Assembly (NCBI GenBank): GCA_009392095.1
Contig: VFHF01000152.1
Location: forward strand, 1-18,513
Reading direction: 5' to 3'
Length of the DNA stretch: 18,513 nucleotides
DNA from: SAR202 cluster bacterium
GTDB taxonomy: Bacteria > Chloroflexota > Dehalococcoidia > Lucifugimonadales > UBA3495
This document shows positions 6,112-14,288 of this stretch, piece after piece. How positions within the stretch are numbered: position 1 is the first letter of the stretch; each line of letters starts with the position of its first letter. The notes beneath the pieces are model-generated. The model was given only the letters and a program-made list of their open reading frames with translations, made no database searches and was not told where the DNA came from. A program made the translations under genes and the position numbers.

Positions 6112-7152
6112 GTGGCATTAGGCTGGGCAATCATCGGGGCGGGGATGCATCCACACCAAAAACTTGCGCCGGCTATCGGGCTCACACCCGACGCCGAGTT
6201 GATCGCAGTCTTGAGCCGGGACCAGGGGCGGGCCGACGCCTTCGCTGAGACCCATGGGGCCAAGGCCGGGTACTCTAACATCGATGACCTACTGGCAGAC
6301 TCGCGAATAGACGCCGTCTTCGTGGCCTCACCTAACGCCTCCCACCTGGGCCACACCGTACAAACCGCCAAGGCCGGGAAACATGTCCTGTCCGAGAAGC
6401 CGATGGCCACCTCAGTTGACGATGCTCTGACCATGGTCCAGGTATGCCAAGCCAATGGCGTGAAGCTGGGCCTGGGGTTCGAACTGCGCTTCCATCCGGC
6501 CCATCTGCTGGCCCGTGATTTGGTATCCAAGGGCAGATTGGGCCGTGTCAGGCTGCTGCAAGGGCACTGGGGCCGAGGCGAGCGAGGCGAACCCGAACAC
6601 AAACCCCGTTCCGGCCTGCGCAGCTGGTGGGAGGACCCGGAAGCCATGGGCGGCGGCTCGGTGATCATGGGCCTTGGCGTCCATGTTTTCGACCTGGTGC
6701 GATTCGTCATGGATCAGGAGATCCTCGAAGTTACCGCCATGACTGACGGGCAGACCGACGGCCAACCGCTGGAGCACATCGCCAGCATGTCCTTAAGACT
6801 TGACGACGGGACCATCGCCAACGTCAGTTGCGGCCGGATGCTGCCTGACACGCTGAACAATTTCACCATCTACGGCACCGATGGCCGGTTTACAGGCACC
6901 GCCACCGTCTGGGAGGCCCGGATGGGCTCGGTGGAGGTGGTCAGCGAAACGGTCAACCAGACCGAGAGCTTCGAGTACGACTACCTAGCCAATTTCGTGG
7001 CCGAGTTGACCGACTTTCATTCCGCGCTGAAAGTAGACCGGGAACCAGCCGCCACCGGCCTAGACGGTCTACGGTCTACCGAGATCAACTCAGCGGTCAT
7101 CCAGTCGGCTAAGTCTGGCCGAGTCGTCAAGATTGGGCGTCGGTATCCTTAA
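6112..7152 (+). CDS. Gfo/Idh/MocA-family NAD(P)-dependent oxidoreductase
   Basis: The 346-residue length is typical. The N-terminal Rossmann domain (1-120) begins WAIIGAGMHP at 5-14 and contains the conserved EKP at 95-97, whose lysine is catalytic in the family. The C-terminal alpha/beta domain carries GVHVFD at 189-194 with the conserved H191 and D194. Members oxidise or reduce sugars, inositols and related polyols with NAD(P); some reduce biliverdin. The substrate here is unknown. The GTG start is firmly set by AGGAGGT (6100-6106), 5 nt upstream. It stands alone on the plus strand, divergent from the MDMPI-like gene and convergent with the decayed gene downstream. Confidence 0.92.
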   Translation: MALGWAIIGAGMHPHQKLAPAIGLTPDAELIAVLSRDQGRADAFAETHGAKAGYSNIDDLLADSRIDAVFVASPNASHLGHTVQTAKAGKHVLSEKPMATSVDDALTMVQVCQANGVKLGLGFELRFHPAHLLARDLVSKGRLGRVRLLQGHWGRGERGEPEHKPRSGLRSWWEDPEAMGGGSVIMGLGVHVFDLVRFVMDQEILEVTAMTDGQTDGQPLEHIASMSLRLDDGTIANVSCGRMLPDTLNNFTIYGTDGRFTGTATVWEARMGSVEVVSETVNQTESFEYDYLANFVAELTDFHSALKVDREPAATGLDGLRSTEINSAVIQSAKSGRVVKIGRRYP

Positions 7153-7193
7153 GTTCCCAATTGGCACGATCAAATATATCGAACATCGCTTCT

Positions 7194-7769
7194 CTATACT
7201 TCAAGGAATATCTCCTCAACCGAGCTTGCGGCGGAAAGATACGCCCACGCTTCTTCCTAGAAAGGAATTCCATGCTTAGTTCTTTTCGTTAGTAAATCCT
7301 CGGTTGATTCAATACCGGTCAATTCGATGGTCCAAAGGTCTGAGGGTATTCCCTCGGCGAGCTTATCAATTTTGGCGTGAGCCATGTAGTTTTGATATTT
7401 CCTTAATTTCGTTAACATTCCTTCTCCTTCTTGGGTCTCGACACACCCACTTTCGACGGCAGATGGAATCAGCGATTGGAGATCGTCCCTGGCTTTTCCA
7501 TAGCAAAGTTTGCAAAGCCCCTGTTCCACGCCTGTGGCTAAAGAAACGATGCATCCTGTGAAGTGTCCATACCTAAAGCACATACCAGCCTCATCAATCA
7601 AATTGCTCGTCCAACCAGGCATAGACCAATCAATCGGCATCAAGACGCGAGACTCTTTCGAAAGCCGCGAAGCCCGTCGCTCGAGTGAAATTGAATCGAT
7701 CCTAAGTAAGACTTATCGGCATTCCTCAACATTCCTAAATGATCTTACCCATGTCCTTTCGTGCGCCAT
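7194..7769 (-). pseudogene. Probable interrupted gene of unknown family (in-frame stops)
   Basis: The longest open part is 7257-7640, 127 codons from an ATG at 7640 (or TTG at 7643), with no good ribosome site there. Going upstream in the same frame, coding-like sequence continues to a TAA at 7715-7713. Beyond that lie 18 more codons, reading MAHERTWVRSFRNVEECR, that begin at an ATG (7769) with GGAG 7 nt upstream. Downstream of the TAG at 7259-7257 the frame runs 20 more coding-like codons (EEAWAYLSAASS...) to TAG at 7196-7194. Repaired, this would be about 190 residues. The centre is helical with a RKYQNYMAH segment faintly recalling HEPN-type proteins, but the family is not recognised. The region is visibly AT-richer than its neighbours. 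It may instead be an intact 127-residue gene. Confidence 0.45.
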
Positions 7770-7860
7770 TTACATACTCCGATACAGATTTCCCTATATT
7801 TATCAGATCAATAAGGTACGGCGAGCATGGTGATCGCAACCAAGGTAAATCAAGTCGGCT

Positions 7861-7886
7861 TTGACATAATTCATTTTAAATATAAT
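7861..7886 (+). promoter_or_regulatory. Consensus -35 and -10 hexamers at short spacing
   Basis: A perfect TTGACA (7861-7866) and a perfect TATAAT (7881-7886) are only 14 nt apart, shorter than sigma-70 normally tolerates. They lie in an AT-rich stretch just upstream of the better-spaced promoter at 7891-7919. This may be a weak or activator-dependent second promoter, or chance. Confidence 0.25.
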
Positions 7887-7890
7887 CTGG

Positions 7891-7919
7891 TTGACGGCCC
7901 CTAAAACCGTTGCTACGAT
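7891..7919 (+). promoter_or_regulatory. Sigma-70-type promoter for the double CoA-transferase
   Basis: TTGACG (7891-7896), a 17-nt spacer and TACGAT (7914-7919) make a well-spaced promoter. Transcription would start near 7926, giving a leader of about 35 nt before the ATG at 7961. It uses the same -35 hexamer as the promoters at 1062-1090 and 13096-13124. Confidence 0.55.
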
Positions 7920-7960
7920 TCCCACGCCTATAACTACCAAATACTAGAGGGCTTTTTACT

Positions 7961-10276
7961 ATGACGACCACACAGGGGACCCAGGCGCAGGGCGCTTTAC
8001 GCGGCGTGCAGGTCTTGGATTTCGGCCAGTACATCCCTGGACCAATGTTGGGGATGCTGCTCAGCGACCAGGGCGCCGATGTCATCAAAGTTGAGCGCCC
8101 CGGCGGCGACCCCGCCCGCAGCGAGCCCGCCTTTGCTACCTGGAACCGGGGCAAGCGCTCGGTGGTCTTGGACCTGAAAACGCCCGAGGGCCAAGCCGCA
8201 GCTCAAGCTTTGGCCAAGAAGGCTGACATCGTCATCGAGAATTACCGGCCTGGAGTAGCAGATCGTCTAGGCATTGGCTACGAAACCCTAACCAAAGAAA
8301 ACCCCAGGCTGCTCTACTGCTCAATCCCTGGCTTCGGCGAAGACAGCCCTCACCGCAACGAACGCGGCTGGGAGGGAATCGTCTCCGCTTCCACCGGGAC
8401 CTACCAGCCCTACGACCAATCGGAAGAACCTCTATTCCTCCCGCTGCCCACGGCAAGCACATTTGCGGCAATAGTTGCCTCGGTGTCCGTGACCATGGCT
8501 CTGATAGCCAGAGACCGTACCGGCAAAGGCCAGCGCATCGAAGTCCCCATGCACAGCGCCATGTTCTCGGCCATCGGACGCCACCTTGTGAAGCTGTATG
8601 ACATAAACCCGCCCGACATGTTCGACCTGCCCCGAAATGTCATGGCCCATCAATATCAATGTTCCGATGGCCGCTACATTCAGTCCCAAGGCATGTACCA
8701 GGTGTTCGTAAGCCAGTTGATGACCGCCGCCAACCGGCCCGAATGGATCGAAGACCTCGAAGACCTCTACGGTGCAGACGTTTCTCCGGAGACCATCGCC
8801 ATGTGGAAGGACCGGTTCGAGAAGATGTTCATGGAACGTAGCGCCTTCCAATGGGAAGACGACATCGCCGCGGCCAGGGGCGTTGGCACGGTATGCAAGA
8901 CCATCGAGGAGTGGCTGGTCCATGAGCATGCTATCGCTGGCAAGATGGTTGTCGAGGTCGACGACTCAGAACACGGCACTATGAAACAACCCGGAGTCCA
9001 GGTGCGCCTGCGCGGAACGCCCGGCGCCATCCAGGGCCGCGCTCCTACTTTAGGCGAGCACACTGTGGAGATTCTAGCTGGGGTTGCGCAAATCGATGAA
9101 GGTCCGGGACGCCCCGTGACGTTCCCAGAAGGCGCAGAAGACATTATGGGCGCCCTGGAAGGTATCCGGGTGCTGGACCTGTGTATCGTTCTGGCCGGAC
9201 CCACCTGCGGACGTACTCTTGGCGAGTTCGGCGCGGAGGTCATCAAGATCGACGACCCATCTCGCCCTTACGACATTGCCGGCAACACCGATGTTAATCG
9301 GGGCAAGCGCAGCATCAATATAAATCTGAAAACCCCTGAGGGGCTGGAAGTCTTTTACAAGCTTCTGGAAACCGCTGATGTGGTAGTGGAGAACAACCGC
9401 GCCTCCAGCCTCGCCCGGTTGGGAATCAGCTATGAAGAGATGAAGAAGCGCAAACCTGACATCATCCACGCGTCGCTGAATGCCTTCGGCTATGACGGCC
9501 CTTGGGCCGAGCGGCCCGGTTGGGAGCAATTGGCCCAGGCCACCAGCGGCATCCAGGTGCGGCGGGGCGGCCGGGACGCGGCCCCGAAGATTCTACCCTA
9601 CCCCATGAATGACTACGGCACCGGCCTTATGGGCGCCTATGCAGTGGCCCTAGCCGTTCACGAACGTAATCGAACGGGCGAGGGCCAAACGGTGAATAGT
9701 GGCCTGGCATTGACCGCCGGGTTGCTGCAATCACCCTTCTTCCTTGACTATGAAGGCTACCAACGGGACGAACCTGAAGGCCTGGACGTGCGCGGTTTCT
9801 CTGCCAAGTCACGCCTCTACGAGGCCGCCGATGGTTGGATGTACTTACACTGTCCCAGCGACGAGGCGTGGGCGAACTTGGTGAAGCTTTCGGAGTTCAC
9901 CGGGTTAGACGAAGGGAGCGATGATGCCTTAACTCAATCGCTGGTGAAGATCCTGGCTGGCAAGCCGCGAGCGGAGTGGGAGAAGCTGGTCAACCCCACC
10001 GGGGTCAGCGTGATCGCCAACCGTATGGTGGCCGATTTTCGGGACGACGCCGATATCCGCAAAGCCGGCCTGATCGTAGGCCGGGATCACCCGGGTGTCG
10101 GCCAAGCCGACCACCTAGGCAGCGTGGCCAAACTCTCCGAGACCCCCATGCGGGTCGGCAGGCCCACTCCTTTATTGGGAGCGGAGACCGATGAGATTCT
10201 CGTTGAGGCTGGCTACACCGGGGAGCAGATCCAGGCCATGAAACTTTCTGGGGCAGTAGTCCAGCACCGAGCGTAG
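7961..10276 (+). CDS. Tandem-fused family III CoA-transferase (CaiB/BaiF), two domains
   Basis: This protein has 771 residues, about twice the family's 390-430. The first CaiB/BaiF module covers about 12-375 (LRGVQVLDFGQYIPGP, NRGKRSVVLDLKTPEG, ARDRTGKGQ). The second covers about 396-765 (LEGIRVLDLCIVLAGP, NRGKRSININLKTPEG, HERNRTGEGQ). These enzymes move CoA between carboxylic acids through an aspartyl-CoA intermediate. Counting back from the conserved RTGxG, the catalytic aspartate of Oxalobacter formyl-CoA transferase (D169) matches D551 in the second half but S166 in the first, so probably only the second half is catalytic. Known family III enzymes are interlocked dimers; a tandem chain could form that ring from one polypeptide. 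Substrate unknown. GAGGG lies 9 nt before the ATG. Confidence 0.93.
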   Translation: MTTTQGTQAQGALRGVQVLDFGQYIPGPMLGMLLSDQGADVIKVERPGGDPARSEPAFATWNRGKRSVVLDLKTPEGQAAAQALAKKADIVIENYRPGVADRLGIGYETLTKENPRLLYCSIPGFGEDSPHRNERGWEGIVSASTGTYQPYDQSEEPLFLPLPTASTFAAIVASVSVTMALIARDRTGKGQRIEVPMHSAMFSAIGRHLVKLYDINPPDMFDLPRNVMAHQYQCSDGRYIQSQGMYQVFVSQLMTAANRPEWIEDLEDLYGADVSPETIAMWKDRFEKMFMERSAFQWEDDIAAARGVGTVCKTIEEWLVHEHAIAGKMVVEVDDSEHGTMKQPGVQVRLRGTPGAIQGRAPTLGEHTVEILAGVAQIDEGPGRPVTFPEGAEDIMGALEGIRVLDLCIVLAGPTCGRTLGEFGAEVIKIDDPSRPYDIAGNTDVNRGKRSININLKTPEGLEVFYKLLETADVVVENNRASSLARLGISYEEMKKRKPDIIHASLNAFGYDGPWAERPGWEQLAQATSGIQVRRGGRDAAPKILPYPMNDYGTGLMGAYAVALAVHERNRTGEGQTVNSGLALTAGLLQSPFFLDYEGYQRDEPEGLDVRGFSAKSRLYEAADGWMYLHCPSDEAWANLVKLSEFTGLDEGSDDALTQSLVKILAGKPRAEWEKLVNPTGVSVIANRMVADFRDDADIRKAGLIVGRDHPGVGQADHLGSVAKLSETPMRVGRPTPLLGAETDEILVEAGYTGEQIQAMKLSGAVVQHRA

Positions 10277-10567
10277 GGATTTCTGCTTGGAAGATATCTT
10301 CACACTCACGGCCGGTGAGGAGATTGAAATCAAGGTCTGATCGAATTGGACGGCCTAACCCCCAAATAGGTGGATTCCCCGAATGGCTAAAACTTAGTGA
10401 CTTTGTAGGCATAGAGCGGGCCGAGGCCTCCAGACAGAACTGGCCTATTTCTGATCGCTTCAACAAAGACCGCGCCGTGCTGTCATGAATCCGTATGGCA
10501 GACACCATTGGAACGTGCTAAACTGGCGCAACGCCTGTCGGCGTAGCCTCAGGTAGAAGAGGTCCGA
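10277..10567 (+). other. 291-nt gap before cysS; possible gene remnants
   Basis: No convincing gene is present. A short plus-strand frame just after the CoA-transferase stop ends FTLTAGEEIEIKV and stops at 10338-10340; it looks like a protein C-terminus but has no credible start. A second short frame ends at a TGA near 10486-10488. Either may be debris of a lost gene or chance. No T-box leader motif was found, although an aminoacyl-tRNA synthetase follows. Confidence 0.3.
10495..10524 (+). promoter_or_regulatory. Possible cysS promoter
   Basis: ATGGCA (10495-10500) and an extended -10, TGCTAAACT (10516-10524, hexamer TAAACT at 10519-10524), are 18 nt apart. The leader would be about 38 nt. 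The -35 match is weak; the TG-extended -10 is the main support. Confidence 0.35.
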
Positions 10568-12772
10568 TTGCTCCGCATCTACAACACCCTGGCCAAACGG
10601 ATTGAAGAGATTCAGCCAACCACGCCAGGGGTCATCCAAATGTACACCTGCGGTCCCACCGTGTACCGCGACGCCCATATCGGTAACCTACGCACTTACC
10701 TTATGGCCGACTGGGTGCGCCGCTCGCTGATTCACAGCGGCATGCAGGTAACCCACATCAAGAACATCACCGACGTTGGTCACATGCGCCAGGAACTGGC
10801 CGAGACCGGCGGCGATAAGATGATCATGGCCGCTCTGGCCGAAGGCAAAACGATCCAGGAGATTGCCGACGTTTACGCCGGCCGGTTCTACCGGGACGAA
10901 GCCCGCTTGAACATCATGGAAGCAACCGTGTTCCCGTGGGCCAGCGAACACATCCCAGAGATGATTGCCATCAATGAGAGATTGCTGGCCAATGGCCATG
11001 CCTACGAGAGGGGCGGGAACCTATATTTTGATGTTCCTTCTTTCGAAGGGTATGGCAAACTCTCCAACAACTTTGGCGGCGACCTCTTGGAAGGCGTCCG
11101 TTCCGAAGTCGATCCACTGAAGAGAGACCCCAGGGATTTCACCCTCTGGAAGGCCGCAGAGCCGGGCCGGGACGTGAAATGGGACAGCCCGTGGGGCGCC
11201 GGATTCCCTGGTTGGCACATAGAGTGCTCGGCCATGGCCTCCAAGTACCTGGGAGAGCATTTCGATATCCACACCGGTGGCGTCGATAACGTATTCCCCC
11301 ACCATGAAGATGAGATTGCTCAGAGCGAGGCCGCCTTCGGCCACCAGCACGTGAACTACTGGATCCACGCCCAACACCTACTGGCCGACGGCGCCAAGAT
11401 GGCCAAGTCAGCCGGAAACGTTTTCCTTATCGAGGAGCTGATCGAGCGGGGGTTCTCACCGTTATCCTTCCGCTACCTGTGTATGACCATCCTGTACCGC
11501 CACCGAATGAACTTCACCTTCACGTCGCTGAAGGCGGCGGAAAAGGCCCTTACTGGACTTCGGCAGCGGGTCTGGCGTTGGAGCCAGGAGCCGGAGGTGA
11601 GCGGCCACACTTCTGAGGTCGCGGAATACCGGCGTCGGTTCTGGGAAGCCATAGAATCAGATCTTGACCTTCCGGGCGCCTTGGCCTTGACCTGGGAAAT
11701 GGTCCGGTCCCAACTGCCGGGCCGCGCCAAGATGGGTCTGTTACTGGAATTCGACGAGATGTTCGGCTTGGACCTAGGCAAAGCTCCAACCGAGAACACC
11801 GTGGCCGAAAATATCACCACCACGCTCAAGATTCGAGGCGGACACCGGGAACAGTCCGATTACGCAACAGCCGACTCGTTGAGAGGGCAGTTGGCCTCGG
11901 AAGGATACTTGATTGAGGACGCTGTCGGCGGCACCAGGGTTCGTCCCAAGACATCCCTGGAACTCCGGCAAGAAAAGTGGCCCTCCGTGTCGTCTTCACG
12001 GGAAGTCGAATCTTACCTTGACCAACCGGCCGAACTGGACTTCACCTTCATTCTGAACGCGTACGGGTATCCCAGCGACGTAAAACGCTGTATCGAAGGG
12101 ATGCTCAGATACACTGGCGACCACTCCGTTGAAGCCATCGTGATTGACAACGGCTCCACCGATGGCACCGGAGAGCTACTCGAGGAGATGTTGGGACATT
12201 ATCCGGAGCTCAGGGTAGTCCACTGCGATCACGTCCTCGGGGATGCCGCCAGCAAGAATATCGGGTTGATGCAGGCCCGTGGGCGCAACATAATCGTCTT
12301 GGACGGCTCAGCGGAGATCACCGGAAACATCCTGGATACGGTAGCTGAGCATTTGAATGACCCTGCAGTAGGGATCTTTGGGCCATGGGGACTCAGCACC
12401 CCCGACATGCAGCATTTCCACGAAGAAGTTGATAGCGGCGATGCCGATGCGATGCAGGCCTATTGCATGGCCTTTCGCAGGGAAGAGGTCAACAACGTCG
12501 GACTGATGCGTGAATGTTTCCGTTTCTACCGGAACCTGGACATTGATTACTGCTTCCAGTTCAAGGACAAAGGTTTTCGTGTGGTGGCAGACTCCAGCCT
12601 GCCTCTGGTCCGGCACGAACACCGACAGTGGACGGAATTGGACGACAATCAGCGCGATGAATTGAGCCGGAAGAACTTTGGCCGATTCCTAAAACGGTGG
12701 GGCAACCGCCCCGACCTTCTGTTGGCCGCCGACGCTGTAGGGTTCGAGAACCAGCAGAAATTCCATCATTAG
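10568..12772 (+). CDS. cysS: Cysteinyl-tRNA synthetase fused to a GT2-like glycosyltransferase domain
   Basis: This is a single 734-codon frame. Residues 1 to about 465 are a full-length CysRS, which charges tRNA-Cys in the cytoplasm. C28, C220, H245 and E249 match the zinc ligands of the E. coli enzyme; HIGN is at 37-40; the KMSKS loop reads KMAKS (277-281). The C-terminal region ends with the usual ADSLRGQLASEGYLIED...GTRVRP (435-460). After a linker (about 461-488), residues 490-734 look like a GT-A family 2 domain: FTFILNAYG, IVIDNGSTDGTGELL (525-538), VLDGSAEITGN (577-587) and a late NLDIDYCFQFKDKGFRV (656-672). The usual DxD position reads D579-G580-S581, so metal-dependent sugar transfer is doubtful. 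CysRS normally ends near 460-500 residues. The TTG start has AGAGG 5 nt upstream and the conserved LRIYNTL right after it. Confidence 0.9.
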   Translation: MLRIYNTLAKRIEEIQPTTPGVIQMYTCGPTVYRDAHIGNLRTYLMADWVRRSLIHSGMQVTHIKNITDVGHMRQELAETGGDKMIMAALAEGKTIQEIADVYAGRFYRDEARLNIMEATVFPWASEHIPEMIAINERLLANGHAYERGGNLYFDVPSFEGYGKLSNNFGGDLLEGVRSEVDPLKRDPRDFTLWKAAEPGRDVKWDSPWGAGFPGWHIECSAMASKYLGEHFDIHTGGVDNVFPHHEDEIAQSEAAFGHQHVNYWIHAQHLLADGAKMAKSAGNVFLIEELIERGFSPLSFRYLCMTILYRHRMNFTFTSLKAAEKALTGLRQRVWRWSQEPEVSGHTSEVAEYRRRFWEAIESDLDLPGALALTWEMVRSQLPGRAKMGLLLEFDEMFGLDLGKAPTENTVAENITTTLKIRGGHREQSDYATADSLRGQLASEGYLIEDAVGGTRVRPKTSLELRQEKWPSVSSSREVESYLDQPAELDFTFILNAYGYPSDVKRCIEGMLRYTGDHSVEAIVIDNGSTDGTGELLEEMLGHYPELRVVHCDHVLGDAASKNIGLMQARGRNIIVLDGSAEITGNILDTVAEHLNDPAVGIFGPWGLSTPDMQHFHEEVDSGDADAMQAYCMAFRREEVNNVGLMRECFRFYRNLDIDYCFQFKDKGFRVVADSSLPLVRHEHRQWTELDDNQRDELSRKNFGRFLKRWGNRPDLLLAADAVGFENQQKFHH

Positions 12773-13095
12773 GCCGGTGTTGATTCCGTTGATTTAAGCT
12801 TTCCCTGTTGTTTTTCTGCGCCCTCTTTCCCGATTTTCCATGAATTTTGCCCGGTTGATTTGAGGTTACATCTTTGATCCCATCATTCATCCTATGAAAA
12901 TTTGACTTGAATTCCGGTGGGCCATACCGCCCGAAATAGCCCACAAACACATACTTTACATAATGATTCGCAGCCAAGGCCCAGAAAGTCGATTGATTCA
13001 CTCCAACGAACAAGCCAAATAGCACCAATAAGTAGGAGCTCGACACCATCCGAGAGATGCGATATTCATCATCTTCCATTATCCCGAACTCAGCC
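12773..13095. other. AT-richer gap with a weak minus-strand frame
   Basis: The gap after cysS holds no clear terminator. A minus-strand frame begins at an ATG at 13079, encodes a hydrophobic stretch (YLLVLFGLFVGVNQSTFWAL, about residues 16-35), and then runs into the antisense of cysS. The hydrophobic part could be a small membrane protein or a remnant. With only a poor ribosome site (GGGA) and a tail that is clearly cysS shadow, I do not call it a gene. Confidence 0.25.
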
Positions 13096-13124
13096 TTGAC
13101 GCTGTGCCTAGCCGGTGCTAGATT
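13096..13124 (+). promoter_or_regulatory. Sigma-70-type promoter for the MeaB-like gene
   Basis: TTGACG (13096-13101), a 17-nt spacer and TAGATT (13119-13124) form a well-spaced promoter. The leader to the ATG at 13186 would be about 55 nt. Confidence 0.6.
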
Positions 13125-13185
13125 CCGAGCAGGTCAAACAGTGAATTTCCTGTCCCCTAGCTCGGCCCGGCGGAGCGCCTAACCA

Positions 13186-14151
13186 ATGTCCGAGATTGCC
13201 GAAAGACTATTGGCTGGCGAACAAAGGGCCCTATCAAGGTTAATCACCTTATTAGAACGGGGAGACCCAGCAGCCGCAGTGGCGATGAGGGCGGTTGATG
13301 GGCATACGGGAAGGGCTTACACAGTGGGAATCACCGGTCCTCCTGGCGCAGGGAAAAGCACCATTGTGGACCAACTGACCCAGTTAGTGCGGTCGACAGG
13401 CCAAACGGTAGGTATCATAGCCGTTGATCCCACTAGCCCATTTAGTGGCGGCGCCATATTAGGCGACCGCATCAGGATGCAACGCCACTATCTGGACTCC
13501 GGAGTTTTCATCCGCAGTGTGGCCACTCGGGGCCAGACGGGCGGACTGCCTAGAATCGTCAAAAGCATGGTCAGGGCGCTCGATGCCGCCGGTACCGACC
13601 TGATAATGGTCGAGACCGTTGGCGTAGGGCAGACCGAGCTAGGCATCATCAGTGTGGCGGACACCGTCTTAGTAGCGTTGAACCCAGAGTCGGGAGACGC
13701 GATTCAGACTCTGAAAGCCGGAGTGATGGAGATTGCCGACATTTTCTTGGTAAACAAAGCGGACCGGGAAGGGTCGGACCAGATGGCAGCGGCCATCACG
13801 GGAATGCTCCACATGGCACTAGTCAGTCCCAGGTGGAGCCCGCCGGTGATGCTGACAACAGCACATACCGGGCAGGGCATCGAAGATCTTTGGGGGAAGA
13901 TACAGGACCACCGGCAAGATCAGACCGATAGCGGCGACCTTGAAGAGCGCCGGGGAAGGCAGCGCAAGCGGGAATTCATTGAGGCGGTGGAAGAGGTGTT
14001 GGCGCAGCGCCTTCGAAATAAGGTTGAAAACGACCCAGACCTAAATGCCACTTTAGAGAAAGTAGCGGCGAAAGAGACCGATCCGTACTCAGCCGCGTTA
14101 GAGTACCTGGAATCTTCTCTTTTTTCGGCAGACTGGCTTAACGCACCATAG
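13186..14151 (+). CDS. meaB: MeaB/ArgK-type GTPase (methylmalonyl-CoA mutase chaperone family)
   Basis: These 321 residues are near the usual MeaB length. The P-loop GPPGAGKS is at 51-58 after VGIT; DPTSPFSGGAILGDRIRM (81-98) is the signature switch region; VETVGVGQTE spans 142-151; and the guanine-specificity NKAD is at 190-193. A helical C-terminal dimerisation arm follows (about 235-321). MeaB-family GTPases guard the loading and repair of cobalamin in methylmalonyl-CoA mutase and related acyl-CoA mutases. No mutase gene lies in this window, so the partner must be encoded elsewhere. The ATG is preceded by GGAG (13172-13175) at 10 nt. The gene is first in its own unit, with a good promoter. 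Confidence 0.92.
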   Translation: MSEIAERLLAGEQRALSRLITLLERGDPAAAVAMRAVDGHTGRAYTVGITGPPGAGKSTIVDQLTQLVRSTGQTVGIIAVDPTSPFSGGAILGDRIRMQRHYLDSGVFIRSVATRGQTGGLPRIVKSMVRALDAAGTDLIMVETVGVGQTELGIISVADTVLVALNPESGDAIQTLKAGVMEIADIFLVNKADREGSDQMAAAITGMLHMALVSPRWSPPVMLTTAHTGQGIEDLWGKIQDHRQDQTDSGDLEERRGRQRKREFIEAVEEVLAQRLRNKVENDPDLNATLEKVAAKETDPYSAALEYLESSLFSADWLNAP

Positions 14152-14288
14152 GCGTATCCCCCGATTTCGGGCCCTATTCATACGCCGGTGTAGCCGGGCA
14201 ACTCCACTGGACCATCCTTGGGTGAACCCGTCTCTGTTTTTGGGCCGGGGAGACAAATATATCCGATTCTCGGACGTGGAGATTCGAA

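Noticed and set aside
6078..6710. 210-codon minus-strand frame opposite the Gfo/Idh gene
   Set aside because: It is antisense to a gene with clear Gfo/Idh motifs and its composition (rich in S, P, R) is that of a shadow frame.
10277..10567. Possible T-box or other riboswitch upstream of the cysteinyl-tRNA synthetase
   Set aside because: No AGGGUGGNACCGCG-like T-box sequence, no specifier-loop layout and no terminator hairpin were found before cysS.
10568..12772. CysRS-GT fusion as a mycothiol-type thiol biosynthesis enzyme
   Set aside because: MshC-type cysteine ligases lack the C-terminal tRNA-binding region that is present here, and MshA is a GT4 enzyme, not GT2. tRNA charging remains the better reading for the first domain.
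12561..13079. 172-codon minus-strand frame with a hydrophobic N-terminal stretch
   Set aside because: More than a third of it is antisense to the cysS/GT domain, the middle is low-complexity and polar, and the ribosome site is poor. Only the first 60 codons look protein-like.
14158..14171. CCCG/CGGG hairpin after meaB as a terminator
   Set aside because: The stem is only 4-5 bp and no T-run follows.
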